Source: Diaphorobacter aerolatus
GTDB lineage: Bacteria; Pseudomonadota; Gammaproteobacteria; Burkholderiales; Burkholderiaceae_C
DNA: 64,000 nucleotides
Direction of reading: 5' to 3'
NCBI RefSeq assembly: GCF_014489535.1
Contig: NZ_CP060783.1
Span: 806,001 to 870,000 of the forward strand
Shown: positions 23,833 through 31,748 of the stretch, piece after piece
Numbering within the stretch: the first letter of the stretch is position 1
How the letters are laid out: every line of letters starts with the position of its first letter
Translations under genes and position numbers: made by a program
The notes under the pieces: model-generated
Database searches by the model: none
The model's input: only the letters and a program-made list of their open reading frames with translations
What the model was told of the DNA's origin: nothing

Positions 23833-24431
23833 TCACACCTGTACTTGGGCGTCGAATTCCATCGCAAAGGTGGCACCAGGCCTTGTCATGCAACGATCGA
23901 TCCAGGCATCAATCACCGGGTCGCCGGGTTTGCCCATCCAGGCATAGGGCGAATGCAGCAGCAAGTCAGCGGCCGTGAAGTGTTTGCCAAACAAGAAGTC
24001 TTGGCCTTCCAGAGCCTTGCGCAGCCGTGTCAGGGCCTCCGCCTTGGTACGGAAGGTATTCATTAGCACGGGATGTTGCAGGCCGGCGAATTCCAGCACC
24101 AGGAGCGGCTCCAGCACACCCGAGTACCAGGCGAACCAACTCAGGTAAGCGCCACGCTGTGGATGATCTGGAGGGATATTCAGGCCCGTAGCTGGAAATC
24201 GGTCGGCGAGGTATTGGATGATTGCCGCCGACTCCCAGACCTGCACATCGCCATCCATCAGCAACGGTACCTTGCCATCCGGATGGGGGTTGCGCGGATC
24301 GGGCGCGCCGGAGCCGTCCAGCCGCTGGATGGTGACGATCTCGATGTTGACTTCCTCCAGCGCGCCCAGCTCCTTGAGCAATGCGAGCACACGGGTGGAA
24401 CGGCTTCGGGGCTATGGAACAGTGTCAGCAC
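23833..24431 (-). CDS. Glutathione S-transferase family protein, frame broken at 24408-24411
   Basis: About 200 residues. I place the start at GTG 24431, with AAGGAG 6 bases upstream. The N-terminus reads VLTLFHSP, then slips; one extra base in the G run 24408-24411 gives LTLFHSPRSRSTRVLALLKELG, the usual thioredoxin-fold opening with the glutathione-contact serines. The rest has GKVPLLMDGDVQVWESAAIIQYLADRFP (cis-Pro and ESAAI glutathione site) and a helical C-terminal domain. It conjugates or reduces using glutathione in the cytosol. Divergent from a WYL regulator, 67 bases apart. Confidence 0.85.
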
Positions 24432-24498
24432 GGAGAACTCCTTGAATGGGTAAAGGGATAATCTATCCGATACTCCTGTCATTTTCTGTCAGTTGCTG

Positions 24499-25205
24499 AT
24501 GGCTCGCCCCGATCGATTGTTTCGCCTCCTGCACGCGCTGCGCGTACTGCCTTCACCTGTCACAGCCGCACAATTGGCCGCGGAGACGGGCGTGTCGGTA
24601 CGCTCCATCTACCGCGACATCGATAGCCTGCGCGAGGCGGGGGCCGAGATCGGCGGTGAGCGCGGGCTCGGCTATTGCCTGATAGAGGATGGGACGCTGC
24701 CGCCGCAGATGTTCAACCGCATCGAGATTGAGGCGTTGGTACTCGGCTTGGCTGAGGTGCGTCACAGCGGCGATCCGGCTCTGGCAGAGGCAGCCGCCTC
24801 GGTGCTGGCCAAGGTGGCTGCGACGCTGCCGCAGGCGCACCAGCAGCAGGTGCTGCATGCCGTCTCGCAGGTATACAGGCCGACTCTGAGGTATCCCGAG
24901 ATGCCTTGTCTACCCGCCATTCGAGAGGCCTGCTGGCGCGAGGAGGCGCTGGTTATCATGTATTGCGACAAGGACGGCCAACTCAGCGAGCGCACTATCT
25001 GGCCTCTGGCCATCGTCTATCTGGAGCAAAAGCTCATGGTGCTGTCCTGGTGCTGTTTGCGCGAGGATTTCCGTATGTTCCGCCCGGACCGCATTACGAC
25101 AGCCACGCCCACGGGGCGAGTTACCGACCTCAACGGGTAGGGCTTCTGCGCAGATACATCGAGCGTATGTCGGCAGCGAGAAGTCTCAGCGAGTCGCCAG
25201 CATGA
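24499..25205 (+). CDS. YafY-type HTH/WYL-domain regulator, frame broken at 25113-25116
   Basis: About 235 residues when joined. The N-terminal HTH_11 domain is RPDRLFRLLHALRVLPSPVTAAQLAAETGVSVRSIYRDIDSLREAGAEIGGE-like (residues 3-55). A WYL domain follows (ALVIMYCDKDGQLSERTIWPLAIVYLEQKLMVLSWC). The first frame stops early after GRVTDLNG; one extra G in 25113-25116 gives PTGASYRPQRVGLLRRYIERMS and a stop at 25205. WYL proteins sense ligands through this domain. It is divergent from the GST gene and probably regulates it. Confidence 0.83.
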
Positions 25206-25406
25206 CCAGGCAACCTGTTGGTTGGCGCTACCACATGCCGTTGCCGTGACTACGACAGAGGTAAGGGATCGCAAAGGTGCACTGCTGCGTGAAGGCGGCT
25301 GCCGCGATTTTCATATTGGCAATTGTCCACGAGTGACTTTTTTTGAGCGATCGAACCTAGCGTTTCCCCATATACCTCATGACGTCTCCCCATATTCGAT
25401 CACTTC

Positions 25407-25433
25407 TGACCTTGCCCCTGAATTCCGTACCCC
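25407..25433. repeat. IS3 terminal inverted repeat, left
   Basis: Begins TGACCTTGCCCCTGAATTCC and matches the reverse complement of the other end at 22 of 27 positions, including the first 12. Confidence 0.8.
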
Positions 25434-25442
25434 ATAGCCGAG

Positions 25443-26306
25443 CTACGAATGGGCTTGTCTGGCCTGTGCTGCATGCCAGTCTTTTTCGAACTGCATCGGG
25501 CTGACGTGCGCCAGCGTCGAGTGTAGCCTGCTGTGGTTGTACCAGAGCATCCAGTCGATGACCTCGTCCTTTGCCTGGCGCCGTGTCACAAAGCGTTGGC
25601 CGTGCAGCCGCTCCACCTTCAGCGAGCCGAACAGCGTCTCGCTGCAAGCGTTGTCCCAGCAGTTTGCGCGCCGGCTCATGGAGGCCGTGATGCCGTACTC
25701 CGTCAGCACCTGGCGGAAGTCCTCGCTCGCGTATTGGCTGCCCCTGTCGCTGTGGAAGATCAGCCCGGCATTCTTGTCCGGATGGCGCTTGAACCAGGCC
25801 ATGCGCAGCGCATCGATCACGATGTTCCGCGTCATATCCTCGCGCAGCGACCAGCCCACCACCTGGCGGCTGAACAGGTCGATCACCACGGCCAAAAACA
25901 GCCAACCTTCGTCAGTCGAGATGTAGGTGATATCGCTCACCCAGACCCTGTTGGGCTCGCCCACGTCGAACTGCCGATCCAGCACGTTGGGCGCAACCGG
26001 CAAACCGTGGTTGCTGTTCGTGGTGACCTTGAAGCGGCGCTTGCCCTTGGCCCGGATGCCATGCAACTGCATGAGCCTGCGCACCCGCTCCTTGCCCACG
26101 CGAATGCCTCTGGCCTGCAGCGCTTTGCAGGTGCGTGGCCAGCCATAGCTGCCGTGAGTCTCGGCGTGGATTGCCTTGATGTGCACCAGCACGGCATCAT
26201 CGCTGAGATGCAGCCTCTGGGCACCGTGGACACAGCGAGCGAAGTGCTCGTGGTATCCGGCGATACTGGCCTGCAGAACCCGGCACTGCACCGAGATCGG
26301 CCACAT
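25443..26306 (-). CDS. IS3-family transposase OrfB (DDE integrase domain)
   Basis: 287 residues from ATG 26306, but the frame is open upstream into orfA (ELKYAFIHRNRRMWPIS), as expected for an OrfAB fusion made by -1 frameshifting. Contains the HTH_21 region (HAETHGSYGWPRTCKALQARGIRVGKERVRRLM) and the rve catalytic core with WVSDITYISTDEGWLFLAVVIDLFSR (first D), HSDRGSQYASEDF (second D) and DNACSETLFGSLKVE (E). Catalyses excision and integration of the element. Confidence 0.93.
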   Translation of the reverse strand: MWPISVQCRVLQASIAGYHEHFARCVHGAQRLHLSDDAVLVHIKAIHAETHGSYGWPRTCKALQARGIRVGKERVRRLMQLHGIRAKGKRRFKVTTNSNHGLPVAPNVLDRQFDVGEPNRVWVSDITYISTDEGWLFLAVVIDLFSRQVVGWSLREDMTRNIVIDALRMAWFKRHPDKNAGLIFHSDRGSQYASEDFRQVLTEYGITASMSRRANCWDNACSETLFGSLKVERLHGQRFVTRRQAKDEVIDWMLWYNHSRLHSTLAHVSPMQFEKDWHAAQARQAHS

Positions 26307-26335
26307 CCTGCGGTTGCGATGAATGAAGGCGTACT

Positions 26336-26629
26336 TCAGCTCTGCGCCTTCGCGAAGTACGCCGTCGCTTTTCCCAGGATGTCGCGCTCCATCTTCACAC
26401 GCGCCAGCTCCGCGCGCAGCCGGCTGATCTCCATCTGCTCGGCACTCACAATGTTGCCGCCCGCTCCTGTCAGCGTGTCCAGCCGATCCGCCTTGACCCA
26501 GTTGAACAACGTCTGCTCCACCAACCCCAGCGTCCGCGCCGCCGCCGCGATACTCTGTCCACCCTTCACCAGGCGCACCGCCTCCTGCTTGAACTCTAGC
26601 GTGTAGCGCGCCCGCACTGTCTTACTCAT
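26336..26629 (-). CDS. IS3-family transposase OrfA (HTH and leucine zipper)
   Basis: 97 residues from ATG 26629 (MSKTVRARYTLEFKQEAVRLV). The HTH_Tnp_1 domain covers residues 1-60, and AEQMEISRLRAELARVKMERDILGKATAYFAK is the zipper that joins OrfB. It binds the terminal repeats. Near its end the heptamer GGGAAAA sits in the correct register for slippage into orfB. Confidence 0.93.
   Translation of the reverse strand: MSKTVRARYTLEFKQEAVRLVKGGQSIAAAARTLGLVEQTLFNWVKADRLDTLTGAGGNIVSAEQMEISRLRAELARVKMERDILGKATAYFAKAQS
26369..26375 (-). promoter_or_regulatory. Probable -1 ribosomal frameshift site in orfA
   Basis: On the minus strand the codons CTG GGA AAA GCG contain G GGA AAA, a canonical X XXY YYZ slippery heptamer. 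After a one-base backward slip the frame stays open into orfB (SDGVLREGAELKYAF). This is the standard IS3 way of making OrfAB. Confidence 0.65.
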
Positions 26630-26946
26630 TTTCGATCTCCTTGCTTGCATTGAAACACTCTGCAAGGGATACGGGTTTTGGGGGCAAGGTCAGACTGCAT
26701 CAACTGATCGGTGAGGCGCTCGTTAATTGCCCCCAGCTCATCCTTATCAGCAGCCAGAACAAACAGCAGGCCGACAGGCACATGCAATGCTTCGGCAATC
26801 TTGGTGATCGTCGAAAGTGTCGGGTCGCGCTTATTATTCTCAAGCATCGACAGGTAGGATACGGAGCATTTGGCGCTGTTCGCTATGGCACTTTGAGAGA
26901 CCCCCCGTTGCGTTCGGCAAAGTCGAATGGCTTGCCCTACGTTCAT
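26626..26946 (-). pseudogene. XRE-family HTH regulator truncated by the IS3 element
   Basis: The first 85 residues are native (26946 to about 26693): MNVGQAIRLCRTQRGVSQSA begins a Cro/C1-type HTH (SQSAIANSAKCSVSYLSMLENNKRDPTLSTITKIAEAL), then VPVGLLFVLAADKDELGAINERLTDQLMQS. The last 21 residues are read from IS sequence, so the natural C-terminus is lost. The DNA-binding domain is complete, so a truncated repressor might still work. A perfect 14-bp palindrome lies 16 bases upstream of its ATG. Confidence 0.75.
26666..26692. repeat. IS3 terminal inverted repeat, right
   Basis: Read on the minus strand it begins TGACCTTGCCCCCAAAACCC. It lies inside the reading frame of the XRE gene and marks where that gene is cut. 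Confidence 0.8.
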
Positions 26947-26961
26947 GGTGTTCGTTTCCCT

Positions 26962-26975
26962 CTAGTTGCAACTAG
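26962..26975. promoter_or_regulatory. Perfect palindrome upstream of the XRE gene
   Basis: CTAGTTGCAACTAG is a 14-bp perfect inverted repeat just upstream of the XRE start, a position typical of an autoregulatory operator for a dimeric HTH repressor. Confidence 0.5.
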
Positions 26976-27299
26976 GCCGATACGATCAAATTTTACTACC
27001 AGTGAACCCCATTTAAACAAAGCGTTGCCCAAAAATCACGGCAATGGCAATGGCTTCGGGCGGCCACTCATACAACGATGCGAGGCCCGTGCTCTGGCGA
27101 CAGAGCCTTTTCGAAATGTAGTCCCTGTCACGCTCTAGGATCGAGGGTCAAGTATTTCCGCATTGTGCTCCCCCTTCTGCTCGCCAAGGCATCAAGCACG
27201 TGTTCCGGTGCGTGATGCGAAAGCACTGCCGACGCGAAGTCCAGCAGACTCCGATTCAGGGTGTTTCAATCCAAAATCTTTTGGTAGATAGGATGGTAG
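26976..27299. other. 324-bp stretch without a supported gene, next to the tRNA
   Basis: No frame here resembles a protein. A short CCAAAA/TTTTGG inverted repeat sits at about 27277-27290. The stretch separates the XRE/IS3 accessory block from tRNA-Ser and may be a remnant of an integrated element, but I found no second copy of the tRNA 3' end in it. Confidence 0.4.
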
Positions 27300-27337
27300 A
27301 AAACCAAAAGCCCCTGAGCGCAGAACACCCAGGGGCT
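27300..27337 (-). terminator. Rho-independent terminator after tRNA-Ser
   Basis: On the minus strand the 8-bp stem AGCCCCTG/CAGGGGCT (27337-27309) is followed by TTTGGTTTT. It lies 7 bases past the tRNA CCA end. Confidence 0.85.
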
Positions 27338-27344
27338 TGATACT

Positions 27345-27437
27345 TGGCGGAAACGGAGGGATTCGAACCCTCGATGAGGCTCTACACCCCATACTCCCTT
27401 AGCAGGGGAGCACCTTCGGCCACTCGGTCACGTTTCC
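27345..27437 (-). tRNA. tRNA-Ser (anticodon GCU)
   Basis: Read on the minus strand: acceptor GGAAACG pairs with CGTTTCC, followed by G73 and an encoded CCA. The anticodon stem-loop CTCCC-CTGCTAA-GGGAG has anticodon GCT, reading AGC/AGU serine codons. A long variable arm (TATGGGGTGTAGAGCC region) marks it as class II, and the T arm holds GGTTCGAATCC. It has its own terminator and lies between lysC and an accessory block. Confidence 0.97.
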
Positions 27438-27516
27438 AATTCCAATATTGTAGCCTAGTCACACAGCAGTTTTGAACTCTGGCCAAAAATTCTGACCGGC
27501 CTTGTTCGTCACAACA

Positions 27517-28779
27517 TCACGCCTGATCGAGCCCGAAAGCCTTGTGCAGTGCGCGCACTGCGAGTTCGACGTACTTTTCGTCGATGACGACCGAGGTCTT
27601 GATTTCGGAGGTGGAGATCATCTTGATGTTGATACCCTCTTCGCTCAACGACTTGAACATCTTGCTTGCGACGCCGACGTGGCTGCGCATGCCGATGCCG
27701 ACGATGCTGACCTTGGCGATCTTGGTGTCGCCGGTGACTTCCTGCGCGCCGAGCTTGGGCAGCACTTTTTCCTTGAGCAGGTCGATGGTGCGCTGGTAGT
27801 CGTTGCGGTTCACGGTGAAGCTGAAGTCGGTCTTGCCGTCCTTGCTCACGTTCTGGATGATCACATCAACGTCGATATTGGCGTCGGCCACTTCGCCCAG
27901 GATCTGGTAGGCGATACCGGGGGTGTCGGGCACGCCGAGCACGGAAATCTTGGCTTCGTCGCGGGTGAAAGCGATGCCGGACACGACAGCTTTTTCCATT
28001 TTTTCGTCTTCCTCAAAAGTGATCAGCGTGCCGGAAACGGCCTCTTCATTGACGTCGATGTCCACGGGCGTGAAGCTCGAGAGCACACGCAGCGGCACCT
28101 TGTACTTGCCGGCGAATTCGACCGAGCGGATTTGCAGCACCTTGCTGCCAAGGCTCGCCATTTCCAGCATCTCTTCAAAGCTCAGCGTCGTGAGGCGCTT
28201 GGCTTCGGGCACCACGCGCGGGTCGGTGGTATAGACGCCATCGACGTCGGTGTAGATCAGGCATTCGGCGGCCTTCATGGCTGCGGCGATGGCGACGGCG
28301 GAGGTGTCCGAGCCGCCACGACCGAGGGTGGTGACGTGGCCGTCCGGGTCAATGCCCTGGAAGCCGGTGATGATCACCACCTTGCCTGCGTTCAGTTCGG
28401 CGCGCACGCGTTCGTCGTCGATGGATTCGATGCGGGCCTTGGTGTAGGAGCTGTCGGTGCGTACCGGCACTTGCCAGCCCGTGAAGCTGACCGACTCCAT
28501 GCCCTCGCCCTGTAGTGCGATGGCGAGCAGCGCGGACGATGCCTGTTCGCCGGTGGCGGCCAGCATGTCCAGCTCACGATGATAGGCCGTGGAGACGCGC
28601 GAGGGAGCCAGCTCTTTGGCCATGCCCAGCAACCGGTTGGTCTCGCCACTCATGGCGCTGGGCACCACCACCATCTGGTGGCCTGCCCGCGCCCACTTGG
28701 CCACGCGCTTGGCGACGTTCTTGATGCGCTCTGTCGAGCCCATCGATGTGCCGCCGTATTTATGAACGATCAGTGCCAT
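27517..28779 (-). CDS. lysC: Aspartate kinase
   Basis: 420 residues. It phosphorylates aspartate, the first step towards lysine, threonine, methionine and diaminopimelate. The kinase domain opens with VHKYGGTSMGSTERIKNVA and includes LGRGGSDTSAVAIAAAM. Two ACT domains follow from about residue 265 (VSGIAFTRDEAKISVLGVPDTPG; IAKVSIVGIGMRSHVGVASKMF) and bind feedback inhibitors. Starts at 28779 and lies downstream of tilS and accA on the same strand. Length and order of domains are normal. Confidence 0.97.
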   Translation of the reverse strand: MALIVHKYGGTSMGSTERIKNVAKRVAKWARAGHQMVVVPSAMSGETNRLLGMAKELAPSRVSTAYHRELDMLAATGEQASSALLAIALQGEGMESVSFTGWQVPVRTDSSYTKARIESIDDERVRAELNAGKVVIITGFQGIDPDGHVTTLGRGGSDTSAVAIAAAMKAAECLIYTDVDGVYTTDPRVVPEAKRLTTLSFEEMLEMASLGSKVLQIRSVEFAGKYKVPLRVLSSFTPVDIDVNEEAVSGTLITFEEDEKMEKAVVSGIAFTRDEAKISVLGVPDTPGIAYQILGEVADANIDVDVIIQNVSKDGKTDFSFTVNRNDYQRTIDLLKEKVLPKLGAQEVTGDTKIAKVSIVGIGMRSHVGVASKMFKSLSEEGINIKMISTSEIKTSVVIDEKYVELAVRALHKAFGLDQA

Positions 28780-28882
28780 GGAATTTTCGGGGTGACGAAA
28801 CTTTTTTCAATCACGGCGCAAATGGACTGAAAATTGTTTTGGCGCGCCGACGTTCCGTGCAAAAAGTTGAATCCAAAACTCG

Positions 28883-29821
28883 TCAATTGTACCAATCGAG
28901 CGAGCCGTCTTTTCTCTCGACGAATCCATGCCCCACCTTGAGGCGGATTCGGTGACCGCGTGTGGTGCAGGCCGCCACCTGATCGAGCAGTTCGCCAAGC
29001 TGCGCGGCGCTGGGCGTGGTGGCGTGCGTTGTGCGCAGCCAGTGGCGCAAAGCATTGGCCTGCCGCGCGCGGCTCAAGGTCTGCAACGCCTTGATCGATG
29101 GCGGATTGCCGGTGTTCTGCAGATCCTGCTGCGCCAGTTCATCGAGCAATTCGGCAGCCTGCGCCGCGTTTTCCGCGCTACGCGCAAAGGTATCGCGAAA
29201 CTGCGCGAACGTGGCCTCCAGCGCGGGAAGAATATGTTTGCGGATGCGGTTGCGCGTGTAGCGCTGATCGGCGTTGCTGGGGTCGTCCACCCACGCCGCG
29301 CCCTGCGCGCGGAGCCAGCGCCGGATGTCCTCGCTCGAGACCTGTAGCAAGGGCCGGTGCCACGGCAAGCCCGCACGCTCCCAGTGGCCGGGCATCGCCG
29401 CCAGGCCTGCGACGCCCGCGCCGCGCGAAAGCGCGAGCACGATGGTCTCGACCTGATCGTCTGCATGCTGGGCCAGCGCCATGCTGCGGATCAGCGGTTG
29501 GTCCGCGAGCATCGCGTCGAGCGCGCCATAGCGTGCCTGCCGGGCGGCATCCTCCGGGCTCTGCCCTGCCGAAGGCCTCGCGTTCACATGGCTCACCCGC
29601 AGAGGGATACCCCACCGCGTACAAAGCGTCCGGCAGTGGGCCTCGAAACCGTCCGCCGCCGCCTGCAAGCCGTGGTGGACATGAAGCGCATGCACCTGAC
29701 CAGGCCAGCGCCGCGCGCATGCGATCAGCAAGGCCGTCGAGTCCGCGCCGCCGCTCAAGGCCACGGCCAGAGGCAGCGTGGGATTGAACGACTTGATGGC
29801 AGATTCGATGGAGAGAGTCAT
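28883..29821 (-). CDS. tilS: tRNA(Ile)-lysidine synthase
   Basis: 312 residues. TilS attaches lysine to C34 of tRNA-Ile(CAU) so that it reads AUA and not AUG. The PP-loop is SGGADSTALLIAC (near residues 23-35), followed by HALHVHHGLQ, SPEDAARQARYGAL and RNRIRKHILPAL, all typical TilS blocks. It has the catalytic domain and the linker domain but ends soon after, shorter than E. coli TilS (432 residues), as in many betaproteobacteria. Located between accA and lysC. Confidence 0.95.
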   Translation of the reverse strand: MTLSIESAIKSFNPTLPLAVALSGGADSTALLIACARRWPGQVHALHVHHGLQAAADGFEAHCRTLCTRWGIPLRVSHVNARPSAGQSPEDAARQARYGALDAMLADQPLIRSMALAQHADDQVETIVLALSRGAGVAGLAAMPGHWERAGLPWHRPLLQVSSEDIRRWLRAQGAAWVDDPSNADQRYTRNRIRKHILPALEATFAQFRDTFARSAENAAQAAELLDELAQQDLQNTGNPPSIKALQTLSRARQANALRHWLRTTHATTPSAAQLGELLDQVAACTTRGHRIRLKVGHGFVERKDGSLDWYN

Positions 29822-29867
29822 ACGATTCCCGGATTAGACCGTAGAACGTGGAACGCCAAAACACCAA

Positions 29868-29883
29868 CGGCCCGAAGGGCCGC
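29868..29883 (-). terminator. UUCG-type hairpin between accA and tilS
   Basis: On the minus strand CGGCCC-TTCG-GGCCG forms a short, stable tetraloop hairpin about 30 bases past the accA stop. GTTGGTGTTTT follows, so it is a moderate terminator candidate; partial read-through into tilS is likely. Confidence 0.45.
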
Positions 29884-29909
29884 CGTGCTGGGCATTCAAC
29901 AACGCGCAA

Positions 29910-30887
29910 TCAGGCGCTCTCTGCCTTGGTGTCGTTGAAACGGCCGTAACTTTGCACACGTTCGTAGCGGCGATCCAGCAGTTCCTTGGTTTTCAGGTCG
30001 GCCAACTGACGATAGGCGTCGCCCAGAGCGCGCTTGAGGAACGAGGCCATCTGCTTATGGTCGCGATGCGCGCCGCCCACGGGCTCGTTCACGATCTTGT
30101 CGATCAGCCCCAATGCCTTCAGGCGGTGCGCCGTGATGCCCATCGCATCGGCCGCGTCCTGCGCCTTGTCGCTGGTCTTCCAGAGAATCGACGCGCAGCC
30201 TTCCGGGCTGATCACCGAGTACACCGAGTACTGCAGCATGATGACCTGATCGGCCACGGCAATCGCCAGCGCGCCGCCCGAGCCGCCCTCACCGATCACG
30301 GTGGTGATGATCGGCACTTCGAGCTGTGCCATTTCAAAGATGTTGCGCCCGATCGCTTCGGACTGGCCGCGCTCTTCCGCGTCGATGCCTGGATACGCGC
30401 CGGGCGTGTCCACGAACGTGAACACCGGCAGCTTGAACTTCTCGGCGGTCTTCATCAGGCGCAGTGCCTTGCGATAACCCTCGGGCCGGCTCATGCCGAA
30501 ATTGCGCGCTGCGCGCTCCTTGGTGTCGCGGCCTTTCTGCTGGCCGAGCACCATGCAGGGATGACCGTTGAAACGGGCAAGCCCGCCCACGATGGACAGG
30601 TCATCCGCGAAGTGGCGATCTCCGTGCAGCTCGATGAAATCAGTGAAGATTTCGCGAACGTAGTCCATGGTGTAGGGACGCTCGGGGTGGCGCGCGATCT
30701 TGGTGATCTGCCACGGCGTCAGGTCGCTGTAGATGTCTTTGGTGAGCTGGTGACTCTTCTTGCTGAGCTGGTCGATCTCCTCGGAGATGTCCACGGCGCT
30801 TTCGTTCTGCACGTAGCGCAACTCGTCGATCTTGGACTCCAGCTCCGCAATGGGTTGCTCGAAATCCAGAAATGTTTTTTTAGCCAA
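29910..30887 (-). CDS. accA: Acetyl-CoA carboxylase carboxyltransferase subunit alpha
   Basis: 325 residues, the usual length. Together with AccD it transfers the carboxyl group from biotin to acetyl-CoA to make malonyl-CoA. The carboxyltransferase fold is seen in [25 protein letters not shown] and [16 protein letters not shown], and the N-terminus [20 protein letters not shown] is canonical. The start must be TTG at 30887: AAGGAG lies 7 bases upstream and homology begins exactly there, while the next upstream start would add 29 unrelated residues. A TTG start may lower expression. Confidence 0.96.
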   Translation of the reverse strand: MAKKTFLDFEQPIAELESKIDELRYVQNESAVDISEEIDQLSKKSHQLTKDIYSDLTPWQITKIARHPERPYTMDYVREIFTDFIELHGDRHFADDLSIVGGLARFNGHPCMVLGQQKGRDTKERAARNFGMSRPEGYRKALRLMKTAEKFKLPVFTFVDTPGAYPGIDAEERGQSEAIGRNIFEMAQLEVPIITTVIGEGGSGGALAIAVADQVIMLQYSVYSVISPEGCASILWKTSDKAQDAADAMGITAHRLKALGLIDKIVNEPVGGAHRDHKQMASFLKRALGDAYRQLADLKTKELLDRRYERVQSYGRFNDTKAESA

Positions 30888-31008
30888 CGTAATTCTCCTT
30901 GGGCGCTTGTAGGCCCCAATTGCCCGACTTCCCGGCGCGCACGCGATTAGGACGCGTTTGCGTGAAATTTGCAACTGTTTGAATCAATGATCGAAAAAAG
31001 CCCGGCGA

Positions 31009-31671
31009 TCAGCACTGAACAGGCATCGGAGCAAGCGATCTCCAAATATACCAACTTGCGACGCTGCACCATGGCTTCCAGGCCTCTGCAACCTCGCGCG
31101 CATCGCTGCGGCTGACCGGCTCACCAGAGAAATACTGGTTGCTGATACCTTGTAAAAGCGTGGGGTCATCGAGCGGCATCACGTTCGGACGCCCCAAATG
31201 AAACAGCAGGAACATGTCGGCCGTCCAGCGACTGATGCCGCGAATGGCGACCAGCTCGGCAACGATGGCGTCATCGTCCATGCCATCCCACTCGCCCACG
31301 TGAAGCCGCCCGCTGTCAAAGTGCAGCGCAAGGTCGACCAGATACTCGACCTTGCGAGCAGAAAGTCCCGCCGCGCGCATGTCGTCCACTTTGAGGCGCA
31401 GCACGTTTGCGGGCGTCATCTCGGCGGGCAACAGAGCGAATTTTTCCCAGACGCGCTGTGCGGACGCCACCGCCACCTGCTGGCCGACGATGCTGCGCGC
31501 AAGCGTCGTGAACGCGTCACCGCGCAAGGTCAGCGAGACATTGCCAAGCTCGGGAATCAGGCGGCGCATCACGCGATCCTTCTTCATCAGATGCTTGCAC
31601 GCCTCCTGCCAGTAACCGGGCGGGGCGAGATCGGGCTGACTGTCGTTGCCGACTTTCTTGAGGGTAGCCAT
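31009..31671 (-). CDS. DNA-3-methyladenine glycosylase 2 family protein (HhH-GPD)
   Basis: 220 residues. The HhH-GPD core includes LARSIVGQQVAVASAQRVWEKF, then the hairpin VAIRGISRWTADMFLLFHLGRPNVMPLDDPTLL; the aspartate in PLDD is at the usual catalytic place. Such AlkA-like enzymes remove alkylated purines from DNA. It lacks the N-terminal AlkA domain and the iron-sulphur cluster cysteines. The gene lies between accA and cysS on the same strand. Confidence 0.9.
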   Translation of the reverse strand: MATLKKVGNDSQPDLAPPGYWQEACKHLMKKDRVMRRLIPELGNVSLTLRGDAFTTLARSIVGQQVAVASAQRVWEKFALLPAEMTPANVLRLKVDDMRAAGLSARKVEYLVDLALHFDSGRLHVGEWDGMDDDAIVAELVAIRGISRWTADMFLLFHLGRPNVMPLDDPTLLQGISNQYFSGEPVSRSDAREVAEAWKPWCSVASWYIWRSLAPMPVQC

Positions 31672-31748
31672 CGATCAGCAATTCCACGCCAGATTTGGCA
31701 AAAGACGCATGGCCGCACAAGTGCCGAAGCACTCATCGCATAAACGGA

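Larger units (their letters stand above)
25407..26692 (-). mobile_element. IS3-family insertion sequence, 1286 bp, complete
   Basis: Inverted ends TGACCTTGCCCC... are found at 25407-25433 and, reversed, at 26666-26692; 22 of 27 positions match. Between them lie orfA and orfB on the minus strand with a slippery heptamer for OrfAB. I see no obvious short target duplication (flanks TTC and GAC). The element has replaced or cut the 3' end of an XRE regulator gene. All parts look intact, so it may be active. Confidence 0.85.

Noticed and set aside
27192..27392. 66-codon minus-strand frame
   Set aside because: It overlaps tRNA-Ser and its terminator; no ribosome site or family match.
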